Source: DATMYQ01 sp035560935 (GTDB taxonomy: Bacteria; Bacillota; Negativicutes; Sporomusales; Sporomusaceae). Taken from it: 5,637 nt of DNA. The notes below the pieces were generated by a model. It worked only from the letters and a program-made list of their open reading frames with translations. It did not search any database and was not told the DNA's origin. Position 1 is the first letter of the stretch; every line of letters begins with the position of its first letter. The position numbers and the translations under genes are program-made. Below, piece after piece: positions 1 to 4,722 of the stretch. The stretch is taken from contig DATMYQ010000260.1 in assembly GCA_035560935.1 (NCBI GenBank), positions 1-5,637 on the forward strand, in the 5' to 3' direction.

Positions 1-44
1 GTACCCACTGTATAGCTCGGCAGCATCTGTGAATAAAATTCCAT
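1..44 (-). CDS. N-terminal fragment of the next gene downstream; possibly an iron-containing alcohol/glycerol dehydrogenase family protein (tentative)
   Basis: Only the first 14 codons are visible before the left edge, reading MEFYSQMLPSYTVG. The start chosen is the ATG at 44-42, because AGGAG at 58-54 lies 9 nt upstream. The other frame, open from the ATG at 90-88 (MCLIKKYVEMRGE...), has no comparable ribosome-binding site. A short strand followed by LPxYTxG recalls the N-termini of iron-containing alcohol dehydrogenase and glycerol dehydrogenase-like proteins, whose Rossmann domain starts soon after. Fourteen residues cannot prove this, so the family name is an impression. The gene has the same orientation as the transporter operon but is separated from it by about 460 bp with a probable terminator, so it is likely a separate transcription unit or partly dependent on readthrough. 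Confidence 0.5.
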   Translation of the reverse strand, partial: MEFYSQMLPSYTVG

Positions 45-53
45 CGTCAATTT

Positions 54-58
54 CTCCT
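54..58 (-). promoter_or_regulatory. Ribosome-binding site that decides the start at position 44
   Basis: AGGAG on the minus strand is followed by 9 nt and then the ATG at 44-42. It is the only good Shine-Dalgarno and start pair near the left edge and is the main reason for preferring this frame. Confidence 0.6.
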
Positions 59-200
59 CGCATTTCAACATATTTTTTAATCAAACACATATTCCAAAAA
101 ATCTAACCCGGTTGTGAACGTAATCTAATAATTTTTGCAACGAACAACCTCAGAACTGTTATTTCACCTCCTATTCTCAGGCATACAGACAAACATAAAA

Positions 201-246
201 GAACCAGGCACTTTTTCTCAATTCACCGAGAAAAAACGCATGGTTC
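201..246 (-). terminator. Probable intrinsic terminator (or attenuator) hairpin
   Basis: Read as minus-strand RNA, GAACCA-U-GC-GUUUUUUCUC pairs with GAGAAAAAGU-GC-C-UGGUUC around an 8-nt loop. This gives 16 Watson-Crick pairs, two G-U pairs and one U-C mismatch, and CUUUUAU follows at once. On the plus strand the two wobble positions become A-C mismatches and no T-run follows, so the fold favours minus-strand transcription. It lies about 260 bp after the stop codon of the last transporter ATPase and about 160 bp before the next start. The simple reading is the operon terminator. The U-run is short, so efficiency may be moderate. The candidate -10 box directly upstream allows an attenuator reading. 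Confidence 0.55.
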
Positions 247-253
247 AGCCATG
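239..253 (-). other. Small hairpin competing with the terminator stem
   Basis: The 5-bp perfect inverted repeat CATGG / CCATG has a 5-nt loop. On the minus strand its 3' arm (CCATG, 243-239) overlaps the 5' arm of the long hairpin (246-201), so the two folds exclude each other. This is the geometry expected of an anti-terminator and terminator pair. However, the small hairpin is much weaker than the long stem and would need a ligand or protein to win. Confidence 0.25.
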
Positions 254-261
254 ACAGTTCT

Positions 262-289
262 AGTATACCGCTTCAAATCAAAATACAAA
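262..289 (-). promoter_or_regulatory. Candidate sigma-70-type promoter for the left-edge gene
   Basis: The -10 candidate is TATACT (267-262 on the minus strand). A weak -35 such as TTTGTA (289-284) lies 16 bp upstream. Transcription would start near 257-254, only about 10 nt before the long hairpin, making the hairpin the 5' end of the message. The -10 match is good but the -35 match is poor, and the surrounding AT-rich sequence makes chance matches likely. Confidence 0.3.
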
Positions 290-362
290 TGCCCTCTGGC
301 ATCACAACAGACATCATGCCTGCAATTTCATCAACATATCGTATATATTCTTTCAAAGTCAC
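273..362 (-). CDS. Possible small ORF or gene remnant, 29 codons
   Basis: The frame opens with GTG (362-360), directly after an in-frame TAA, and closes with TGA (275-273). It encodes (M)TLKEYIRYVDEIAGMM followed by SVVMPEGICILI. A modest AGGGA lies just upstream. The composition looks protein-like, an amphipathic helix and then MPEGI, loosely like the N-terminal edge of a PAS-type sensor domain. That would suggest the remnant of a regulator rather than a functional peptide. No homolog is recognised. The end of the frame abuts the candidate -10 box, and three palindromic half-sites lie inside it, so the coding-like look may be chance. Confidence 0.2.
   Translation of the reverse strand: MTLKEYIRYVDEIAGMMSVVMPEGICILI
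289..320 (-). repeat. Three ATGCC/GGCAT half-sites (candidate operator)
   Basis: On the plus strand ATGCC occurs at 289-293, GGCAT at 298-302 and ATGCC again at 316-320. The first two form a perfect 5-bp inverted repeat with a 4-nt spacer. The last two form another with a 13-nt spacer. Starts are 9 and 18 bp apart. The group lies just upstream of, and touching, the candidate -35 region, where an operator could sit. No regulator gene is visible and I cannot match the motif to a known family, so function is inference. Confidence 0.25.
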
Positions 363-504
363 TTAATCCCTGCTAGCAAATCAATTTTTCGCGCGTATTT
401 TTAGTCGCGGAAATAGGATTGGTCTTAGTTTATTGGCTTTTCTTCATATCGCATGTCGTGCTCTGTCCCAAAATTTTTAGAGAAGTACGACGCAAAAATA
501 GACG
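363..504. other. Intergenic stretch after the transporter operon, no feature seen
   Basis: This AT-rich stretch follows the TAG stop of the last ATPase. I find no open frame of note, no ribosome-binding site with a start, no tRNA-like fold and no convincing terminator. A short CGCG-based hairpin (CGCG arms around a 10-nt loop, near 392-411) and a GTCGT/ACGAC pairing further right are too weak to call. With the sites listed at 45-362 it forms a gap of about 460 bp. Confidence 0.5.
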
Positions 505-1446
505 CTAAGCATATAAGTGACAAGCAACTTCGCACCCATCCCTTTGAATCATTGCCGGCTGTATACTTTTGCAGATATCCTTACAAACGGGACAGGCCAG
601 ATAAAATTTGCACCCGTTATTGTGATCGTTAAAATCCGCAAGATCTTCAGGCAGATTCGGCACATTATCTTCCCGCTTTAATGAATCGTCTAAAATGCAT
701 GACAATAACATTTTGGTATACGGATGCCGAGGCTCCTCGATAACTCTCGCGGTTGCGCCACTTTCCATAATACTGCCTTTATACATAACGATCACGCGAT
801 CGCAAAAAGACTGGACAAGCGCCAAATTATGGCAAATGAACAGATATGACATGCCCTGTTCTTTTTGCAAGGTCTGCAAGAGGGTGATGATTTGCTCCTG
901 AATAGTTACATCGAGTGAACTTGTGGCTTCATCGCAGATGAGTATCTTGGGTTGTATTGCCAGTGCGCGGGCGATTGCGGCCCGTTGGCATTGACCGCCG
1001 CTGACCTCGTGCGGATATCGTTTTGCATAATCCGCCGGCAGACCGCATTGCTTAAGCAACGTTGCCACTCTCGCTTCCGTTGCTTGGCGTGATAGACCGC
1101 GGTTGCGCAGACTCTCGCCGATACCGTCCCCTAATGTACGGCGCGGATCAAAGGAGCCGGTTGGAGACTGGAATACCATTTGCAGATCGCGATAAGCGTC
1201 ACGCAGTTCTCGTCCCTTGATACGGGTGATATCTTTGCCATTCAGGTAAATTTGCCCGTTTGTAGCCTCAAGCAGTCTGATAATCATTCCCACCGTTGTG
1301 GTTTTACCCGAGCCGGACTCCCCGACAATCCCCAGGGTTTCTCCTGAATACAAGCTGAAGCTGACTTTGTCAACCGCAGTAAAATCGCTCTGACCATGTT
1401 GCCGGAATATCTTTGTAATCTCTCTCACTTCTAATACCGGTTCCAT
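505..1446 (-). CDS. Peptide/nickel-type ABC transporter ATP-binding protein (NikE/DppF/OppF-like)
   Basis: This is one of the two cytoplasmic ATPases that drive the importer, 313 residues. Visible motifs are Walker A GESGSGKTT (42-50), Q-loop Gln93 in VFQSP, signature VSGGQCQR (148-155), Walker B ILICDEATSSLD (168-179, catalytic Glu173) and H-loop His206. After the nucleotide-binding domain comes the C-terminal oligopeptide/dipeptide-transporter extension, with HPYT at 241-244 and a tail rich in cysteine: C279, C285, C288, C292, C305 and C309. Four of these (279, 285, 292, 309) sit at the positions usually conserved in this extension. Those have been reported to bind an iron-sulfur cluster in some Opp/Dpp ATPases. 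The ATG at 1446 directly follows the TGA of the neighbouring ATPase, with GGAGG at 1457-1453 six nt upstream. The canonical SGGQ signature complements the SGGM of its partner. It is the last gene of the operon. Confidence 0.93.
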   Translation of the reverse strand: MEPVLEVREITKIFRQHGQSDFTAVDKVSFSLYSGETLGIVGESGSGKTTTVGMIIRLLEATNGQIYLNGKDITRIKGRELRDAYRDLQMVFQSPTGSFDPRRTLGDGIGESLRNRGLSRQATEARVATLLKQCGLPADYAKRYPHEVSGGQCQRAAIARALAIQPKILICDEATSSLDVTIQEQIITLLQTLQKEQGMSYLFICHNLALVQSFCDRVIVMYKGSIMESGATARVIEEPRHPYTKMLLSCILDDSLKREDNVPNLPEDLADFNDHNNGCKFYLACPVCKDICKSIQPAMIQRDGCEVACHLYA

Positions 1447-2229
1447 TCAATTCCTCCGCAGTTTTGGTACGGCGGCCAGCAACGCCTTTGTATATTCATT
1501 TTGCGATTCATTCAGTACTTGCCGGGCTGTTCCGTATTCCATGACGTGACCGTTTTGCAGCACAATAACGGAGTCCGCCATCGCCGAAATCACTTCAATA
1601 TTATGCGTTACCAGAATAATTGCGGCGCCGCACAGCTTACGCAACAACAACATTTCCTGTACGACCTGTTTTTGCACAGATACATCGAGTGAACTGGTTG
1701 GTTCATCCGCCAAAAGAATCGTTGGATTCATCAGCATGGCTATGGCAATTCCGACACGTTGGTTCATGCCGCCTGATAATTCAAAGGAATAGCAATTTAA
1801 TATTCGTTTTCCATCCTTAAAATTGAGTTTATGGAACAACTCCAACGCTCTTTCGTTAACTTCTTGCCTTGTAATTTTCTGATGAGCGTTCAGGCTTTCA
1901 TAAATTTGACTGCCGATGGTACGAACGGGGCACAAAGCAGCGCCGGAATCCTGAAAAATCATGCCAATCTTGGCACCGCAAATTTCTCGTATTTCTTTTG
2001 GCCCCAAATCCGGCAGATTCTTTCCTTGAAACCAAATATCGCCCCTTGTCACCATGCCGCTTTGTCCCAAAAGGCCCATCGCTGCTTTTATGATCGTGCT
2101 TTTGCCGCTGCCCGACTCTCCAGCTATGCCTAAAATCTCCCCCGGCTGCAAAGTAAAGCTGAGATTCTGCACAACCGGATTCTCGTTATAGCAAATATCC
2201 ACGGAATTATAAGTCAAAAGTGCGTCCAT
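1447..2229 (-). CDS. Peptide/nickel-type ABC transporter ATP-binding protein (NikD/DppD/OppD-like)
   Basis: This is the second cytoplasmic ATPase, 260 residues, close to the length of E. coli NikD and shorter than most OppD/DppD proteins. Motifs in order are Walker A GESGSGKST (37-45), Q-loop Gln93 in MIFQD, signature LSGGMNQR (151-158), Walker B ILLADEPTSSLD (171-182, catalytic Glu176) and H-loop His209 in LVTHN. The signature has Met instead of the usual Gln after SGG, which is common in the D-type subunit of this family. The C-terminal extension is very short, ending about 15 residues after the EYT segment, without the cysteine tail found in its partner. Start: ATG at 2229 with AGGAGG (2240-2235) five nt upstream. 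A gap of 33 bp separates it from the binding-protein gene, and its TGA touches the next ATG, indicating cotranscription and probably coupled translation. Confidence 0.93.
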   Translation of the reverse strand: MDALLTYNSVDICYNENPVVQNLSFTLQPGEILGIAGESGSGKSTIIKAAMGLLGQSGMVTRGDIWFQGKNLPDLGPKEIREICGAKIGMIFQDSGAALCPVRTIGSQIYESLNAHQKITRQEVNERALELFHKLNFKDGKRILNCYSFELSGGMNQRVGIAIAMLMNPTILLADEPTSSLDVSVQKQVVQEMLLLRKLCGAAIILVTHNIEVISAMADSVIVLQNGHVMEYGTARQVLNESQNEYTKALLAAVPKLRRN

Positions 2230-2262
2230 GCTTACCTCCTTTGCACCGGGCGAGAATTTGAT

Positions 2263-3831
2263 TTATTTGATATCCAGATCGGCTGTAATTTCATAAAAAT
2301 CACAAGGATGTGCGACTAGTCCGGTAACCTTGACTTTGGCAATCATGCTCATGCGCAAATGGGAAGCGAAGACATAAGCGTTGTCGTCCAAAATCGTCTG
2401 CTGCATTTCAATCGCAAGCTTTCCGCGCTTTTCTTTATCAAAGGTTTGGGCCATTTCTTGCGCAAGTTGCTCCAGCTTATCGTTATGATATTTTCCGTTA
2501 TTGGTTGCCGATTTGTCAAGGCTACAGTAGGTAAAGAAATACTCCGGGTCGCCGGTAGGTGCGGTGACCATAGCGCTGGCATAGACGTCCCATGCATCCG
2601 GCTTGACTCTTATGCTGTTATGGTCCGCCGTACTGTTAATTTCCACGCCTATTCCGATTTTCTTCAGTGTAGCCTGTGCAGATTCGGCAAGCAACGGCAA
2701 CTCCTGACGGCTGGGATAGGTGAGCCAGCGAATCACCAATTTCTTCCCGCCTTTTTCACGGATGCCATCACCGTCGGTATCAATCCAGCCGGCATCTTCC
2801 AAAATCTTTTTAGCAGACTCGGGATTATAGCTTTCGGTATGGACAGCTTCATTACCGAAGGTAAAACTGCTCGGAAAAACACCTACTGCCGGATAACCGT
2901 TTCCATTCAACAGCGTTTCAACAAAGCTTTTTTTGTCAATGCCCATGGCAATGGCTTTACGAACAGCCGCGTCATTTGTAATTTCGCTTTTAAAATTCAT
3001 CCAAGCAAAGAAAGCTCTGCTGGTTGCCGAACTGGTGAATACGTACTTGTCATTTTTGAAAAGGGGATAGCTTGCGTACGGCATGCCATAAGCAGCATCA
3101 ATCTCACCGGACTGCAGCGCCATTGTCAATGTGTCGCCATCCGTGATCGTCCGTACGGTAATTTCGTCAATTTTCGGCTGGCCGTTCCAATATTTATCAT
3201 TCTTAACCAGGTTAAGGCGCTGGCCGGATACGAGAGCTACAGCTTTGTAAGGGCCGGTAGCGGCTACGATGCCCTCTTTCGTGACGCCGGCTTGAACGTC
3301 ATAAATACATCCGTAGGGGTCGGCAAGATAGTTGAGCAATGCCGGAACCGGAACGCTGGTAACAATGGTTATTGTTTGACCCTCAGCAGTAATTTTATTA
3401 ATGTTCAGGTCTCCGGCCGCACGCTTATGCACCTTGACCAAATTCTCCAAGCATTCTTTTACCGCCGCGCCATCCATATGACGTCCGCTTGTAAAATACA
3501 CCTTATCCTGCAAGGTAATCTTCCAGGTAAGATTATCAACCAGTTCATAGCTTTTGGCAAGCCAAGGCCCAATTTCCATCGAATCGGAATAGTGAAACAG
3601 TGTTTCACCGATGCCGTACCGGAGGCAAGCCCAGCCGCTGCTGCTGTTGTGGGGATTCACATCCGGTTCGCTATTTTCCGGATTAAAGGTTGTGTCGCCG
3701 AATACAAAGATCTTTTTGGCCTGAGCCGCGGGGGCGTTGCCTGTTCCTTTGTCCGGGCTATTGCTGCAGCCGGCAATCATGCTGATTGTAATGCACAGCG
3801 CGAGCAAAATGGGAATAACTTTTTTCTTCAT
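2263..3831 (-). CDS. Substrate-binding lipoprotein of a nickel/peptide-type ABC transporter (SBP family 5)
   Basis: This extracytoplasmic receptor, 522 residues, captures the substrate and delivers it to the permeases. It has a lipoprotein signal peptide: KKK at 2-4, a hydrophobic core at 5-20 and lipobox IAGC (19-22), so Cys22 should be lipidated, followed by a Ser/Pro/Ala-rich linker to about 38. The mature part has family-5 features: NPHNSSSGW (59-67), GETLFHY (75-81), PWLAKSYE (89-96), TWKITLQD (102-109), TGPYK (192-196), KYWNGQPKIDEI (213-224), AVRKAIAMGIDK (289-300), AGW..TDGDGIREKGGKKL (347-365) and GDPEYFF (427-433). The NPH segment recalls nickel/metallophore binders such as CntA. 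The segment aligning with their ligand-contacting Arg-Pro reads LADPYGCIYD (169-178) and has no arginine, so the substrate is open: metal complex, peptide or another small molecule. AGGAG (3843-3839) lies 7 nt before the ATG. It is placed third in the operon, between permeases and ATPases. Confidence 0.92.
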   Translation of the reverse strand: MKKKVIPILLALCITISMIAGCSNSPDKGTGNAPAAQAKKIFVFGDTTFNPENSEPDVNPHNSSSGWACLRYGIGETLFHYSDSMEIGPWLAKSYELVDNLTWKITLQDKVYFTSGRHMDGAAVKECLENLVKVHKRAAGDLNINKITAEGQTITIVTSVPVPALLNYLADPYGCIYDVQAGVTKEGIVAATGPYKAVALVSGQRLNLVKNDKYWNGQPKIDEITVRTITDGDTLTMALQSGEIDAAYGMPYASYPLFKNDKYVFTSSATSRAFFAWMNFKSEITNDAAVRKAIAMGIDKKSFVETLLNGNGYPAVGVFPSSFTFGNEAVHTESYNPESAKKILEDAGWIDTDGDGIREKGGKKLVIRWLTYPSRQELPLLAESAQATLKKIGIGVEINSTADHNSIRVKPDAWDVYASAMVTAPTGDPEYFFTYCSLDKSATNNGKYHNDKLEQLAQEMAQTFDKEKRGKLAIEMQQTILDDNAYVFASHLRMSMIAKVKVTGLVAHPCDFYEITADLDIK

Positions 3832-3855
3832 GACAAATCTCCTCTTTTCTTCTCT

Positions 3856-4722
3856 CTATTTTATACGGCTGTTGCGGGGATCCACATAGTCCCTGATGGT
3901 ATCTCCCAAGAGATTAAATAGCACAACAGACATAAAAATGGCAACCCCGGGGAATAATACCACCCAAGGATAGGTTTGCAGCATGCTCCTGCCGCTGCTC
4001 ATCATACTGCCCCACTCCGCGATCGGCGGCTTGGCGCCCAGACCTAAAAAGGAAAGACCGGCTATTTCCATCAACATCGTGCCAATATCAAGCATGGCCG
4101 TTACTAATATGGGCCCGATGATATTGGGCAAAATATGCTTCGTAATGATTGTAAATGAGGTACTGCCGGCTAGCCGGGCAGCCGCAATAAAATTTGTGTG
4201 TTTTACTGCCAAGGTCTGACTTCTGGCAATTCTCGAATACTTGGGCCAGCTGATGACCGCCAATGCAATCACTGCATTTTGGATGCCGCCGTTTAGCACC
4301 GCCGCAATCGCCAACGCGAACACCAACCCGGGAAAAGCCAGACAAACATCGGATATCCGCATTACAACTGAATCAATCACCCCGCTAAAATATCCGCAAT
4401 TCACGCCAATAATCGTTCCGGCAATTGAGATGATCGCTACCAATGACAGCGTTGAAAAAATGCTTGCTTGTGAACCGCTAATCACCCGGGACAGCATATC
4501 CCGCCCGTAGCGATCGGTTCCAAACGGATGTTCCACACTGGGAGGCTGGAGCGCAATGCTATTGTCCTGTATATTGGGATCATAGGGACAGAAAAAATCG
4601 GCAAATATTGCAATCGCCAGCAAGGCTATCACCAGTGATGAAAAAATAATCAGCTTCACTTTTGTATAATCTTTTTCCAGTCGCTGTCGACGTAGAGTAA
4701 CACAGGCAGCATTGGCACTCAT
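3856..4722 (-). CDS. Peptide/nickel-type ABC transporter permease (NikC/DppC/OppC-like)
   Basis: This integral membrane subunit, 288 residues, pairs with the upstream permease to form the translocation pore. A basic N-terminal region precedes the first membrane segment (about 23-44), then FCPYDPN and HPFGTDRYGRDMLSR (65-79), the hallmark of the C-type permease N-terminal domain. Further hydrophobic segments lie near 88-110, 128-145, 147-160, 203-222 and 252-273. The cytoplasmic EAA-type loop that contacts the ATPases is AARLAGSTSF...HILPN (180-200). Late family motifs are LSFLGLGAKPPIAEWG (223-238) and GDTIRDYVDPR (273-283). Length is typical. The ATG at 4722 overlaps the TGA of the preceding permease by 4 bp (ATGA), with only a weak GGTGA ribosome-binding site upstream, so translation is probably coupled. 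The stop is TAG, 24 bp before the binding-protein gene. Confidence 0.94.
   Translation of the reverse strand: MSANAACVTLRRQRLEKDYTKVKLIIFSSLVIALLAIAIFADFFCPYDPNIQDNSIALQPPSVEHPFGTDRYGRDMLSRVISGSQASIFSTLSLVAIISIAGTIIGVNCGYFSGVIDSVVMRISDVCLAFPGLVFALAIAAVLNGGIQNAVIALAVISWPKYSRIARSQTLAVKHTNFIAAARLAGSTSFTIITKHILPNIIGPILVTAMLDIGTMLMEIAGLSFLGLGAKPPIAEWGSMMSSGRSMLQTYPWVVLFPGVAIFMSVVLFNLLGDTIRDYVDPRNSRIK

Larger units (their letters stand above)
152..261 (-). other. Inverted-repeat-bounded leader segment
   Basis: A perfect 8-bp inverted repeat brackets this segment: AGAACTGT at 152-159 and ACAGTTCT at 254-261 on the plus strand. Inside lie the long hairpin (201-246), a competing small hairpin (239-253), and AGGAGGTGA (172-164), a 9-base match to the 16S anti-Shine-Dalgarno. 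That last site has no ATG, GTG or TTG at usable distance; the nearest TTG is 19 nt beyond AGGAGG. In a minus-strand transcript the outer arms could pair and close the whole block into one folded domain. It could be a structured 5' leader of the gene at 44 or a small dispersed intergenic element. I recognise no known riboswitch class in it. Confidence 0.35.

Noticed and set aside
105..113. AACCCGGTT palindrome followed on the minus strand by AGATTTTTT, considered as a terminator
   Set aside because: The arms are 4 bp with a one-base centre, so no hairpin can form as RNA.
111..119. TTGTGAA, considered as a Rex redox-repressor site
   Set aside because: Only one half-site is present; the matching TTCACAA at the expected spacing is missing.
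164..196. Ten-residue ORF MFVCMPENRR ending within the AGGAGGTGA site
   Set aside because: It has no Shine-Dalgarno before its ATG, which lies in the U-run right after the hairpin. It could be a leader peptide, but nothing beyond the frame supports it.
451..475. TTTTGGGACAGAG...GACATGC, considered as a sigma-54 promoter or an insertion-sequence end
   Set aside because: The GG-to-GC spacing is wrong for sigma-54. No second inverted repeat, target duplication or transposase remnant is visible.
1831..2133. 100-codon plus-strand frame inside the NikD-like ATPase gene
   Set aside because: It is a shadow of the sense coding sequence, whose Walker A and Q-loop motifs account for this DNA.
2359..3921. 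520-codon open frame on the plus strand, antisense to the binding-protein gene
   Set aside because: It covers almost exactly the receptor gene, shows no recognisable domain or motif order and has no clear ribosome-binding site. Long antisense frames arise easily from the codon bias of the sense gene, whose protein family is unmistakable.
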